64,000 nucleotides of DNA from Nevskia soli DSM 19509 (GTDB lineage Bacteria; Pseudomonadota; Gammaproteobacteria; Nevskiales; Nevskiaceae): positions 30,041-94,040 of the forward strand of contig NZ_JONR01000025.1 of the NCBI RefSeq assembly GCF_000711955.1, written 5' to 3'. The notes under the pieces are model-generated. The model was not told the DNA's origin. It ran no database searches and saw nothing but the letters and a program-made list of their open reading frames with translations. Position numbers and translations under genes: made by a program. Positions 44,355-52,998 of the stretch are shown piece by piece (the first letter of the stretch is position 1; every line of letters begins with the position of its first letter).

Positions 44355-44386
44355 AAAAAGGGGAGCCATCGGCTCCCCTTCTTGTT
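44355..44386. terminator. Bidirectional terminator between ilvB and the M28 peptidase gene
   Basis: GGGGAGCC/GGCTCCCC (44360-44367 with 44371-44378, loop ATC) is flanked by A6 on the left and TTCTTGTTT on the right, so it can work in both directions for the two convergent genes. Confidence 0.85.
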
Positions 44387-44397
44387 TCAGCCCGTCC

Positions 44398-45843
44398 CTA
44401 TTCCGCTTTCACCGGCACGCGCGGCAGCGGCTCCGGCATTTCCGCGAGGTAGTAGGCCAGCACGGCCATGGTAGCCACCTGGCGGCGCAGGTTCTCGGGC
44501 TTGATCTTGTCCAGGGTGTCCGCGGCGGTGTGGTGGTAGTAGAAATACTCGCGGGTATCGACCATCGGGGCGAAGCCGGGGACGCCGGCATCCTGCAAGG
44601 GGCTGATGTCCGCGCCGACTTCGCCGTCGCGGCGTTCGAGGGCGGTGGCGCCGATCGGCTGCAATGCCTTGCTGACGGCGCTCAGCCTGGCCAGCGAATC
44701 CAGGGTGACGCTGGCGATGACGCCCAGGGGCTTGCCGGCGCCCGAGTCGCTCTCGATGACGGCGGTCTGCTGGGCCAGCTTGTCCTTGGCGGCGGCGAAG
44801 TAGGCCTTGCTGCCGCCGGAACCGTTCTCCTCGTTCATCCAGCCGACCACGCGGATGGTGCGGTGCGCCTGCAGGCCCAGCGACTTCAGCACCTGCACCG
44901 CGCCCATCGCGGCGGTGATGCCGGCGCCGTCGTCGATGGCGCCCTGCGCCAGGTCCCAGCTGTCGAGATGGCCCGATACCACCACCACTTCGTCCGGCTT
45001 GTCGCTGCCCGGCAGGTCGGCGAGAACGTTGTGGCTGTCGGCGTCCGGCAGGGTCTGCGGGGTCAGGGTCAGGTGCAGGCTCACCGGGCCCTGCGCGGCG
45101 AGGCGGGCGACCCACATGGCGTCCTCCGCGGTGAGCGCGGCGGTGGGGATCTTCGGTGCATCGTCTTCGTACTTCATCACGCCGGTATGCGGCAGGCGGA
45201 AGTCGGCGCCGCCGACCGAGCGGATCAGCGAGGCCACGGCCCCTACCCGCGCCGCGGCGCTGGCGCCCTGGACACGGTAGGCGACGGCCTGCCCGTAAGC
45301 ACTCATGGCGTGACCGTTGTCGGCGAGGTCCTGGTCGAAGGCGTTGTCGAACAGCACGATGCGGCCCTTGGCCTCGGCGGCGTGCGCCTTCAGGTCGTCG
45401 AAGCTGTGCACCACCAGCACCGGCGCGGTGAGGCCCTTCTTCGGCGTGGCGACCGAACCGCCGAGGGTGGTCAGGTGCAGATGCTGGGTCAGGCCGGCGG
45501 GATGGCCGGGGTAGTCGACCAGCTCGGCCTGCTCCTCGCCGCGTACCCAGTGCGGCACCTTGGCCGGCTGCAAGGTCACGGTGAGACCGGCGGCCTGCAG
45601 GGCCGCTGCCACCTGAACCACGGCAGCCTCGGCTCCCGGCGAGCCGCTGAGGCGCGGGCCGATCTTGTCGGTGAGGTCGCTCAGGCGCTGCCAGGCCCAG
45701 TCGCTGGACAGGGCGGCATCGCGGATTTTCGCCAGCACCACGGGATCGACGGCGGGCTGCTCGGCATCCGCCGACCAGGCCGGCGCGGTGGAGAGGGCTG
45801 CAAGCAGGAAGACGGCACAACGGCTGACGCGCGCAACAATCAT
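44398..45843 (-). CDS. Secreted M28 zinc aminopeptidase
   Basis: A 481-aa exported peptidase with signal peptide (1-24, APAWSADA), a PA-domain-like insert, and the M28 catalytic domain: zinc His/Asp in VSGHLDSWDLAQGAIDDGAG, catalytic EE in NEENGSGG, ESDSGAG and the distal His in YYHHTAADT. All ligands are present. Length and domain order match PA-domain aminopeptidases of the outer periplasm. Convergent with ilvB; promoter in the gap to the divergent CurA-like gene. Confidence 0.9.
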   Translation of the reverse strand: MIVARVSRCAVFLLAALSTAPAWSADAEQPAVDPVVLAKIRDAALSSDWAWQRLSDLTDKIGPRLSGSPGAEAAVVQVAAALQAAGLTVTLQPAKVPHWVRGEEQAELVDYPGHPAGLTQHLHLTTLGGSVATPKKGLTAPVLVVHSFDDLKAHAAEAKGRIVLFDNAFDQDLADNGHAMSAYGQAVAYRVQGASAAARVGAVASLIRSVGGADFRLPHTGVMKYEDDAPKIPTAALTAEDAMWVARLAAQGPVSLHLTLTPQTLPDADSHNVLADLPGSDKPDEVVVVSGHLDSWDLAQGAIDDGAGITAAMGAVQVLKSLGLQAHRTIRVVGWMNEENGSGGSKAYFAAAKDKLAQQTAVIESDSGAGKPLGVIASVTLDSLARLSAVSKALQPIGATALERRDGEVGADISPLQDAGVPGFAPMVDTREYFYYHHTAADTLDKIKPENLRRQVATMAVLAYYLAEMPEPLPRVPVKAE

Positions 45844-45985
45844 CGCAAGCCTCGGGAATTTCGGAATTGCGCGAGTTTTGCGGAAGCCCCCGGCCTTGTA
45901 AAGCTACAGTTGTGCATCCCGGCAACGCGCTTTACGCATGCAACTGTACCCGCCATGATGAGTGACAAATTCCGAGGAGCGCATT

Positions 45986-46990
45986 ATGAGCAACCAGACC
46001 AACAAGCTATTCAGACTCGCCGCCCGCCCCGTGGGCATGGCCAAGCGCAGCGACTTTACCTACGAGGAAGTGCCGGTGGCGCAGCCGAACGACGGCGAGC
46101 TGCTGGTGAAGATCCAGTACATCTCGCTCGACCCGGCGATGCGCGGCTGGATGAATGCCGGCAAGTCCTATATCCCCCCGGTGGAGATCGGCGCCATCAT
46201 GCGCGCCGGCACGGTGGGCGAAGTCGTCGCCTCGCGCCATCCGCAGTTCCAGGTCGGCGATTTCGTCTCCGGCACGCAGGGCGTGCAGTCCTATGCCATT
46301 TCCAACGGCAAGGGCCTGGTCAAGGTCGATCCGAAATTCGCACCGCTGCCGAAGTACCTCAACGCCCTGGGCATGCCGGGCATCACCGCCTACTTCGGCC
46401 TGCTCGAAGTGGGCCTGCCCAAGGCGGGTGAAACCGTGGTGATTTCAGCGGCCAGCGGCGCGGTGGGCCAGGTGGCCGGCCAGATCGCCAAGATCAAGGG
46501 CTGCCGGGCGATCGGCATTGCCGGCGGCGCGGAAAAATGCGACTACGCGGTGAAGGAACTGGGTTACGACGCCTGCATCGACTACAAGCGCGGACCGATC
46601 TTCCCTGGCCTGGCACAGAATTGTCCGGAAGGCGTCGACATTTACTTCGACAACGTCGGCGGCGACATCCTCGATGCGGTACTGACGCGTCTGCGCATGA
46701 AGGCGCGTGTCATCATCTGCGGCGCCATTTCGCAGTACAACAACACCACGCCGATCGTGGGGCCGAAGAATTACATGTCGCTGCTGGTCAACCGCGCGCG
46801 CATGGAAGGCATGGTGGTGTTCGACTGGGCGCCGCGCTACGGCGAGGCGGTACGCCAGCTGAGCCAGTGGATGGCGGAAGGCAGGTTGAAGTCGCGCGAG
46901 GATATCGTCGAAGGCATCGAGACCTTCCCGGAGACGCTGCTCAAGCTGTTCAGCGGCGAGAATTTCGGCAAGCTGGTGTTGAAGGTTTAG
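45986..46990 (+). CDS. NADP-dependent MDR-family oxidoreductase (CurA/prostaglandin reductase-like)
   Basis: A 334-aa zinc-less medium-chain reductase. AQPNDGELLVKIQYISLDPAM and GWM are typical of CurA/PTGR/YncB; the NADP motif is SAASGAVGQVAGQIAK, and YFDNVGGDILDAVL follows. These enzymes reduce alpha,beta-unsaturated carbonyls. ATG 45986 has a GAGGAG site. Substrate not predictable. Confidence 0.9.
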   Translation: MSNQTNKLFRLAARPVGMAKRSDFTYEEVPVAQPNDGELLVKIQYISLDPAMRGWMNAGKSYIPPVEIGAIMRAGTVGEVVASRHPQFQVGDFVSGTQGVQSYAISNGKGLVKVDPKFAPLPKYLNALGMPGITAYFGLLEVGLPKAGETVVISAASGAVGQVAGQIAKIKGCRAIGIAGGAEKCDYAVKELGYDACIDYKRGPIFPGLAQNCPEGVDIYFDNVGGDILDAVLTRLRMKARVIICGAISQYNNTTPIVGPKNYMSLLVNRARMEGMVVFDWAPRYGEAVRQLSQWMAEGRLKSREDIVEGIETFPETLLKLFSGENFGKLVLKV

Positions 46991-47028
46991 GCGGCTTCCT
47001 CATCCTGGGCGTGGGTGAGGGCGGGATC

Positions 47029-47058
47029 CTTCGCCGCACTCAGGATGACAGCTTGAGA
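47029..47058. repeat. REP-like GGATCC...GGATGAC element
   Basis: GGATCCTTCGCCGCACTCAG followed by GATGACA is a short imperfect palindrome of the widespread ATCC-TTCG type, between the oxidoreductase and hydrolase genes. Probably repetitive DNA. Confidence 0.5.
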
Positions 47059-47170
47059 GATGGGCTCTTTCGGGTGAATTAATTTCACCCGAGACGGCTT
47101 CCGAATTCGTTTGTGGCAATCCCTTCCAGGGCATAGCCTGCACGCACCATACGCAACCGTACGGCGTGCC

Positions 47171-48112
47171 ATGACCGCAACCGAACTGCTGGCTTCACCC
47201 GATTACGAACTGCTCTGCGCCGGCATCGAGACCGGAGACAGCCTGCATTGCCGCAGGCGTGAACTGCGCATTCCCGCACCCGACGGCATGGCCCTGGCCG
47301 CCACCGCCTACGAGCCCCTGCACCAGGCGCCCAGGCTGGCGGTGGTGATCAACAGCGCCACCGGGGTGCCGCGAGGCTACTACCGCCATTTCGCCCAGTA
47401 CCTGGCGTCCCAGGGCTGCGCGGTGCTGAGCTACGACTATCGCGGCGTCGGCGGCAGCCGCGACGGTGGACGCGGGGCGCGCATGCTGCACTGGGGCGAA
47501 CGCGACATTCCCGGCGCGCTGGACTGGATGTACCGCTACCACCCGCGCCTGCCGCTGGTCGCCATCGGCCATTCCGGCGGCGGCTGGCTGTTCGGGCTGG
47601 CGGAGAACAACCGCTCGGCCGATGCCCTGCTCACGGTGGGCTCGCAATATGCCTACTGGCGCCACTGGCCGACGCTGCGCGGGCGGATTTTCATGTGGAG
47701 CAGCATGAACCTGCTGATTCCCGGCGTGACCCGCGCGCTCGGCCATCTGCCGGGTGCACTGTTCGGCGGCGACAGCCTGCCGCCCGGTGTGGCGCTGGAC
47801 TGGGCGCGCTGGTCGAGTGATCCACGCTTCCTGGTCGACGATGCCGGTACGCCGCTGCGCGAGCATTTCGGCAATTACCGCAACCCGGTACGCCTGCTGG
47901 CGATCGAGGATGACGACTACGCGCCGGTGCCGGCGGTACAGGCGCTGGCGCCGCTCTACGGGCTGCACGGTGCGAATGCCGAAGTGCTGGTGGTACGCCC
48001 GCGCGACCACGGCCTGCGGCATCTCGGGCACTTCGGTTTCTTCAGGAAGACGGCACCGCGCATCCTGTGGGACGAGGCCTTGTCCTGGCTGCGCAAACAA
48101 GTCGGCCGGTAA
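47171..48112 (+). CDS. Alpha/beta hydrolase of unknown substrate
   Basis: A 313-aa soluble alpha/beta hydrolase. The N-terminal beta strands end in the serine elbow GHSGGGW (nucleophile Ser), DYRGVGGSRDGG lies before it, and the likely catalytic His is in RPRDHGLRHLGHFG. The family resembles COG4757-type predicted hydrolases. ATG 47171 is preferred; 20 extra in-frame codons upstream are not conserved. Preceded by a REP-like element. Confidence 0.85.
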   Translation: MTATELLASPDYELLCAGIETGDSLHCRRRELRIPAPDGMALAATAYEPLHQAPRLAVVINSATGVPRGYYRHFAQYLASQGCAVLSYDYRGVGGSRDGGRGARMLHWGERDIPGALDWMYRYHPRLPLVAIGHSGGGWLFGLAENNRSADALLTVGSQYAYWRHWPTLRGRIFMWSSMNLLIPGVTRALGHLPGALFGGDSLPPGVALDWARWSSDPRFLVDDAGTPLREHFGNYRNPVRLLAIEDDDYAPVPAVQALAPLYGLHGANAEVLVVRPRDHGLRHLGHFGFFRKTAPRILWDEALSWLRKQVGR

Positions 48113-48226
48113 TCGCCCGTGTCATTGCAAACAAGCCCGATTGTCCTCCCTGCCCCGGCCTCAGCCGATATGATGTTGCGGCTGCTGCGTGCGCATGACG
48201 GTTAGAGCAATTACCTGGAGGATACG

Positions 48227-49081
48227 ATGGAATTCGAGACGATCCGCTACGCAGTATCCGAGCGCATCGCGCGCCTGACCTTGAACCGTCCGGAGCGCTT
48301 CAACGCCATCAATCCGACCCTGTCCGCCGAACTGGAAGCCGCAGTGGCCCAGGCCAACCGTGACGATGCGGTGCACGTCATCGTGCTCGAAGGCGCCGGC
48401 CAGGGCTTCTGCGCCGGCTTCGACCTGAAGGATTTCGCCGAAGGCGATTCGCCCTGGAACCAGGACATGCCCTGGGACCCGCTGATCGACTACCGCATGA
48501 TGAAGCAGTTCTCGGAGCGCTTCCAGAGCCTGTGGCGCTCGCACAAGCCGACCATCGCCAAGGTGCATGGCCATGCCATCGCCGGCGGCAGCGAACTGGC
48601 CCTGTCCTGCGACATGACCATCATGGCCGAGGACGCGAAGATCGGTTATCCCCCGGCGCGTGTCTGGGGCTGTCCGGTCACCGGCATGTGGGTGTACCGG
48701 CTCGGCGTGGAGAAGGCCAAGCGCATGCTGCTCACCGGCGACGTCATCAACGGCCGCGAAGCGAAGGAAATGGGCCTGGTGCTCGACGCGGTGCCGGCGG
48801 CGCAACTGGAAGCGCGCGTGCTGCAACTGGCGCAGCGCATGAGCGGCGTGCCGAAGAACCAGTTGATGATGCAGAAGATGATGATCAACCTGGCCTACGA
48901 GAACATGGGCCTGGCCACCACTCAGGCCATGGCGACGCTGTTCGACGGCATCACGCGCCACTCGCCCGAGGGCGTGACCTTCCGCGAGCATGCGGCCAGG
49001 GCCGGCTTTCACGAGGCGGTCCGCCTGCGCGACTCCGGCGAGCTGATTCCCGGCAGCAAGCCGACGCCGCCCAGGCTTTGA
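48227..49081 (+). CDS. Crotonase-family enoyl-CoA hydratase-like protein
   Basis: A 284-aa crotonase. The oxyanion residues lie in GFCAGFDLKDF and HAIAGGSELALSCDMTI, keeping the first catalytic Glu of hydratases (SEL). The usual PEI second Glu is replaced by YPPARVWGCP, so classical hydration may be impaired. The N-terminal CoA fold is intact. Together with the next gene and a TetR gene, it suggests a small fatty-acid/CoA-ester module. Confidence 0.85.
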   Translation: MEFETIRYAVSERIARLTLNRPERFNAINPTLSAELEAAVAQANRDDAVHVIVLEGAGQGFCAGFDLKDFAEGDSPWNQDMPWDPLIDYRMMKQFSERFQSLWRSHKPTIAKVHGHAIAGGSELALSCDMTIMAEDAKIGYPPARVWGCPVTGMWVYRLGVEKAKRMLLTGDVINGREAKEMGLVLDAVPAAQLEARVLQLAQRMSGVPKNQLMMQKMMINLAYENMGLATTQAMATLFDGITRHSPEGVTFREHAARAGFHEAVRLRDSGELIPGSKPTPPRL

Positions 49082-49150
49082 TCGCCCCCCCAATTGCCCC
49101 AATGCAATACACCACTCACCGAACCATTCATTCGAAAACGGAGCACAACG

Positions 49151-49921
49151 ATGTCCGAGTTGATCCAGAGCCATTTGCATGAGCGCGTGCTGACCCTGCG
49201 CCTGAACCGCGCCGACAAGAAGAACGCGCTGACCCAGGCCATGTACACCGACCTGGCCGAGGCCCTCAAGGGCGCGGCGGAGAATCCCGAGGTGCGTGTG
49301 GTGGTGTTGGCCGGCGCGCCGGACGCCTTCACCGCCGGCAACGACCTGCAGGACTTCCTCAAGCACCCGCCCACCGGCGAGGATGCGCCGGTGGCCCGCT
49401 TCATGCGCGCCCTGGCCAGCTTCCCCAAGCCGGTCATCGCCGCCGTGAACGGCATCGCCATCGGCATCGGCGTCACCCTGATGCTGCACAGCGACCTGGT
49501 CTACGTCGGCAAGGGCGCGCGCCTGCAGATGCCCTTCACCAACATCGGCATCTGCCCGGAATTCGCTTCCAGCTACCTGCTGCCGCGCCTGATGGGCAAT
49601 GCCCGCGCCGCGGAACTGGTGATGTTCGGCGAGGTGTTCTCGGCCGACAAGGCGCTGGAGTACGGCCTGGTCAACGCCGTGCTGCCGGATACCGGGGTCG
49701 AAGCACACGCCATGGAGCGTGCGCTGAAGCTGGCGCAGCAGCCGCCCAATGCCCTGCGCGTGACCAAGAAGCTGATGCGGCGCTGGTCGGAAGCAACCGC
49801 CCTCGAAGCGATCAAGGTCGAGGCCGACCATTTCATCCCGATGCTGGGCCAGGGCGAGGCGCGGGAAGCGATGACCGCCTTCATGCAGAAGCGCAAGCCG
49901 GATTTCTCGAAGTTCAGCTGA
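49151..49921 (+). CDS. Crotonase-family enoyl-CoA isomerase-like protein
   Basis: A 256-aa crotonase. Both hydratase Glu positions are substituted (GIGVTLMLHSD), but MPFTNIGICPEFASSYLLPR resembles delta3-delta2-enoyl-CoA isomerases (Eci2-like CPEFASS with one Glu). FTAGNDLQDF holds the oxyanion hole. An isomerase is therefore more likely than a hydratase. Start ATG 49151 fits conservation. 69 bp behind the preceding crotonase. Confidence 0.82.
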   Translation: MSELIQSHLHERVLTLRLNRADKKNALTQAMYTDLAEALKGAAENPEVRVVVLAGAPDAFTAGNDLQDFLKHPPTGEDAPVARFMRALASFPKPVIAAVNGIAIGIGVTLMLHSDLVYVGKGARLQMPFTNIGICPEFASSYLLPRLMGNARAAELVMFGEVFSADKALEYGLVNAVLPDTGVEAHAMERALKLAQQPPNALRVTKKLMRRWSEATALEAIKVEADHFIPMLGQGEAREAMTAFMQKRKPDFSKFS

Positions 49922-50013
49922 TGGACACACGCCTGCCTCTCCTTGCCGGAGAGGCAGGCGCCGTGGGGCGTCACGGGTAGCTCCCTGCCTCATCGGCTAT
50001 AGGCGAAATGCCA

Positions 50014-50046
50014 CGCGGTGAACGGCGGGTCGCGGACCCGCCCTAC
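50014..50046. repeat. REP-like palindrome, CGGGTC/GACCCG type, copy 2
   Basis: Same GTGAACGG-CGGGTCGCGGACCCG-CCCTAC layout as the copies at 15984, 52221 and 61081; it precedes the TetR promoter. Confidence 0.8.
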
Positions 50047-50085
50047 GCCCTGCCCATGTCAGAAAGCCTTATGGCAGCACGGTGA

Positions 50086-50115
50086 TTGGCGCATCTCCTG
50101 TCCGCGCGGTATATG
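50086..50115 (+). promoter_or_regulatory. Promoter of the TetR gene
   Basis: TTGGCG (50086-50091) and TATATG (50110-50115) with 18-bp spacing. The gene has a GAGGAG ribosome site about 8 nt before its ATG. Confidence 0.5.
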
Positions 50116-50158
50116 CTCTGCCATACACATAGAGCTGCCGTCATCGAGGAGCTGCCTC

Positions 50159-50821
50159 ATGAACGCCGTTTGCACCCCGGGAAAGCGGGAACAGAACAAG
50201 CAGGCCAATCGCGCCGCCCTGCTGGAAGCGGCACGGCGCTGTTTCCTCGAAATGGGCTACGAGGCCGTGACGGTGCGCGACATCGTGCGCCTCACCGACC
50301 TCGCCTCCGGCACCTTCTACAACTACTTCCCGGACAAGGAGTCGATGTTCCGGGAAATCCTCGCCGTGCGCATGGACGACCTCAACGCCAAGCTGCATGA
50401 GGTCAGGCGGCAGGCGCAGTCGATCGAAGCCTTCATCCGCGGCGCCTACCTCACCTTCTTCCGCAAGGTCGCCGACGAACCCGATTTCTTCGGCCTGATC
50501 CTGCGCAACGAATACGCCGTGCGCAGCCTGTTCCGCGACACCGTCATCGGCGTGCCGATGCGGGCGCTGAAGGACGATATCCGCGATGCGATCCGGCGCG
50601 GCGTGTTTCCGGATACGGACGTCAACCTGCTGGCGGCTGCGTTCTACGGCACCGCGTTCGAGATCGGGCGGGTGCTGGTGGAGCAGCCGGGGACGACGCC
50701 GGAAGCGGCGGCGGAGTTTGCCACCACGCTGCTGGCCAATGGCGTGGATGGCTTGAGCAGCGGGCGGGCGGTGGTGAGTTTCATCCAGCCGGCCAGGGTG
50801 CGGAATCTCGGCTTGCCGTAG
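50159..50821 (+). CDS. TetR-family transcriptional regulator
   Basis: A 220-aa TetR protein. The DNA-binding helix-turn-helix covers about residues 12-58 (ALLEAARRCFLEMGYEAVTV, TDLASGTFYNYFPDKESMF). The C-terminal ligand domain is of unknown specificity. It follows the two crotonase genes on the same strand and may control them or the divergent-side genes; this is inference from position. Confidence 0.9.
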   Translation: MNAVCTPGKREQNKQANRAALLEAARRCFLEMGYEAVTVRDIVRLTDLASGTFYNYFPDKESMFREILAVRMDDLNAKLHEVRRQAQSIEAFIRGAYLTFFRKVADEPDFFGLILRNEYAVRSLFRDTVIGVPMRALKDDIRDAIRRGVFPDTDVNLLAAAFYGTAFEIGRVLVEQPGTTPEAAAEFATTLLANGVDGLSSGRAVVSFIQPARVRNLGLP

Positions 50822-50849
50822 GCGCTGGTTCGCGCGTTGGGCTGCATCT

Positions 50850-50940
50850 CATCCGGCGCAATGCGCTTCGCCCCTCGATACACGTTGCTTCGCAACGCAC
50901 TCGGGACAGGCTTATTGCGCCCTTGGGGTGCGCCCTACTT
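50850..50940. repeat. Composite GGCGCAAT/ATTGCGCC repeat with inner hairpin, copy 1
   Basis: Outer arms GGCGCAAT and ATTGCGCC enclose CCTCGATACA-CGTTGC-TTC-GCAACG-CACTCGGGACA. Closely matching copy at 55165-55237; related hairpins with other stems at 22121 and 22169. Confidence 0.78.
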
Positions 50941-50967
50941 AGAATGCGCTTCCTGATCACGCTGAGC

Positions 50968-51999
50968 TCAGGGTTCCAGTACCAGCAGGCGGAATGAGTT
51001 GGGGACGATGGGGCCGTGAGGGTTGGGCTTCTCGGGAGTGGGTGGCGGTGGCGGGCCGAAGTCCGCGGTGGACATGAAGAGGCGGTGGGTGTTCGGGTCG
51101 ACGGCCATGGTGCGGGCGCCGGGTTCGGTCTTGACGTTTTGCACCAGCGAGAACTTGTCGGGGCTGTCTTCGTGGACGACGGTGAGGGTGCCGTCGCCGT
51201 TGGAGGCGAAGGCGAGCCTGCGACCGGGGTCGAACTTGGCGGCGTCGTTGCCGGCGCCGATGGGGAAGGTCGCGAGGATCTTGCCGCTGTCCGCGTCCAG
51301 CACCAGCAGCGAGCGGCTGTGGGTGGGGACGAAGAGGCGGCGGGTGGCGGTGTCCATGGCCATGCCGGACGGTTCCTGGTGCGGCGCCAGCGACCAGGTG
51401 GAGATCACCTTCATCGCGCGAGCGTCGATGGCGATGACGGTGGCCTTGTCTTCAAGCGCGTCGTAGATCATGCCCTTGCCGTCGACGGCGAAGAACTCGG
51501 TGCGGCCGTCGACTTCGATGGTGGAGAGCACCGCGCCGGTTTTCGCGTCGAACACGGTGATGTTGCGGCCGGTGGAGTTGAAGCTGAACACGCGCTGGGT
51601 GACCGGCTCGAAGGCGATCTGGTTGGGGCGCTTGCCGGTGGCTTGCCACTTGGCGAGGGGCTTGAGGGTATCGAGCTCGAATACGCCGACCGTGTCCTCG
51701 GTGCCGTTGGCGGTGTAGCCGCGGTTCAGCTCGCGCGCGATGGCGACGCCGCCCATGCCGGGGGAATCCGGCACGTCGCCGATCACCTTGAGCGTGTCCA
51801 TGTCCACCACCACGACGTGATCGCCGTGGGTGACATAGAGCCGCCGGCTGACCGGATCGGGCTCGAGGTAGTCCCAGCCGGTGTCGCCGCCCACGTGGAC
51901 CCTGGAGACGATCTGGTATTCGGCGTGGGCGGAGGCGATGGCCAGCCAAAGGGACAGGACCGATGCGCAGAAGAAGCAGAAGGAGCCGAACACTTTCAT
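50968..51999 (-). CDS. Exported YVTN-type beta-propeller protein
   Basis: A 343-aa exported protein: signal peptide (1-26, IASAHAEY) then repeated blades of about 40 residues (YVTHGDHVVVVDMDT, VFELDTLKP, FDAKTGAVLSTI, LLVLDADSGKI), the YVTN beta-propeller pattern. Pro-rich segment FGPPPPPTPEKPNPHGP near the C-terminus. Likely binds a periplasmic partner or metal; no catalytic residues seen. Monocistronic. Confidence 0.82.
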   Translation of the reverse strand: MKVFGSFCFFCASVLSLWLAIASAHAEYQIVSRVHVGGDTGWDYLEPDPVSRRLYVTHGDHVVVVDMDTLKVIGDVPDSPGMGGVAIARELNRGYTANGTEDTVGVFELDTLKPLAKWQATGKRPNQIAFEPVTQRVFSFNSTGRNITVFDAKTGAVLSTIEVDGRTEFFAVDGKGMIYDALEDKATVIAIDARAMKVISTWSLAPHQEPSGMAMDTATRRLFVPTHSRSLLVLDADSGKILATFPIGAGNDAAKFDPGRRLAFASNGDGTLTVVHEDSPDKFSLVQNVKTEPGARTMAVDPNTHRLFMSTADFGPPPPPTPEKPNPHGPIVPNSFRLLVLEP

Positions 52000-52280
52000 T
52001 GCGATTCATCCAATGAGCGTGCGCCGGTCAAGCGGGGGATCGCGTGCGGCAAGCCGGACCCGCCGCAGGGGCGCTTGCTGATGAGACGGACGCCGGGGGG
52101 AGCGCCCTACCCCGGTTCCCCCTGTAGAAACATTACGGATACGACAGGAAGGCAGTGGGCCGGGTTGACGGGGGGATGCATAGCGCCGGACTTGCACCCT
52201 TCTGATTGGATTGAAAGGCTCGCGGTGAACGACGGGTCGCGGACCCGCCCTACGGGTTCTGAATCCGGACCGCTGTGAGT
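52000..52280. repeat. Intergenic stretch with REP-like palindrome copy 3 (52221-52253)
   Basis: No gene is seen between the propeller start and the downstream promoter. The CGACGGGTCGCGGACCCG hairpin at 52221-52253 is the third copy of the family at 15984, 50014 and 61081 (one base differs in the left flank). Confidence 0.75.
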
Positions 52281-52309
52281 TTGACCTTGCGGCGGGGCAG
52301 GAATAAATT
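52281..52309 (+). promoter_or_regulatory. Promoter of the leader-peptide unit
   Basis: TTGACC (52281-52286) and TAAATT (52304-52309) with exactly 17-bp spacing. The expected start (about 52316) coincides with the leader ATG, so the transcript would be leaderless. Confidence 0.75.
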
Positions 52310-52315
52310 GCGCGC

Positions 52316-52402
52316 ATGATTCTGGTCATGACGCGCAAACAGCAGCAGCAACACCGCTCCATTGCGGTGGTTGCGCGCGTGCGTTCCGGGGCCTCGAACT
52401 AA
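52316..52402 (+). CDS. Leader peptide of an attenuator-like unit (28 aa)
   Basis: ATG 52316 to TAA 52402 encodes 28 aa. The middle holds four Gln codons and His (KQQQQH), and the end reads SIAVVARVRSGASN. The end resembles the E. coli ivbL leader (valine-rich SAAVVVVRV), though far weaker. An internal ATG at 52328 gives a 24-aa form. The stop codon lies within a GGGCCT/AGGCCC hairpin, and a terminator follows 31 bp later. Alternatively the region makes a small RNA of about 140 nt. The sensed amino acid, if any, is not clear. Confidence 0.6.
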   Translation: MILVMTRKQQQQHRSIAVVARVRSGASN

Positions 52403-52433
52403 GGCCCGAAAACTTCCAGGAACAAGCCTCGCA

Positions 52434-52457
52434 AACCCCGCCCCGGCGGGGTTTTTT
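52434..52457 (+). terminator. Rho-independent terminator behind the leader peptide
   Basis: AACCCCGCC pairs with GGCGGGGTT and is followed by T6. It lies about 40 nt before the next gene, as in amino-acid attenuators, and may act as the regulated terminator. Confidence 0.88.
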
Positions 52458-52496
52458 GCAGGGCTTCGCCGGGGCCCCTACCGAAGGAGCCCAACG

Positions 52497-52925
52497 ATGC
52501 CGCATTTTTCTTCCGACGCCGAGATCGACCGGATCGGCCGAGGTCTGCTCGACTGCTCACTGCCGAAAGCCGAGTGGACCCACGCCGGCCATTTCGCCGC
52601 CGCCTGCTGGTTGCTGCGGCAGGCGGACAGGGATGCCCTGCGCGACATGCCCGGACTGATCCGCCGCTACAACTCGGCCACCGGCGTGCTCAACACGGAC
52701 AGCAGCGGCTACCACGAGACGATCACCCTCGCCTCCTTGCGCGCCGCGCGGGCATGGCTGGCGGAGCGGCGTGAGGTGGCGCTGCATGAGGCGCTGAACG
52801 AACTGCTGGCTTCGCGGTATGGGCGTGCGGACTGGCTGCTGGAGTACTGGTCCAGGGCTTTGTTGTTTTCAGTTGCCGCGCGCAGGGCTTGGGTGGAGCC
52901 GGATTTGCTCGCTTTGCCGTTCTGA
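52497..52925 (+). CDS. Uncharacterised protein behind an attenuator-like leader
   Basis: A 142-aa soluble, helical protein of no recognised family. Conserved-looking features are WTHAGHFAAACWLL, YNSATGVLNTDSSGYHETIT and the C-terminal LLFSVAARRAWVEPDL. The GYHET and HAGH motifs hint at metal or substrate binding by histidines. GAAGGAG lies before ATG 52497. It is expressed, if at all, through the terminator at 52434-52457. Function unknown. Confidence 0.75.
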   Translation: MPHFSSDAEIDRIGRGLLDCSLPKAEWTHAGHFAAACWLLRQADRDALRDMPGLIRRYNSATGVLNTDSSGYHETITLASLRAARAWLAERREVALHEALNELLASRYGRADWLLEYWSRALLFSVAARRAWVEPDLLALPF

Positions 52926-52998
52926 GCGGCGGACCCGGCCAGCAGAAAATACCGGGCCGAAGAGCGTTCCTTCGATGAAGGCACGGGTCTCCGGTGCG

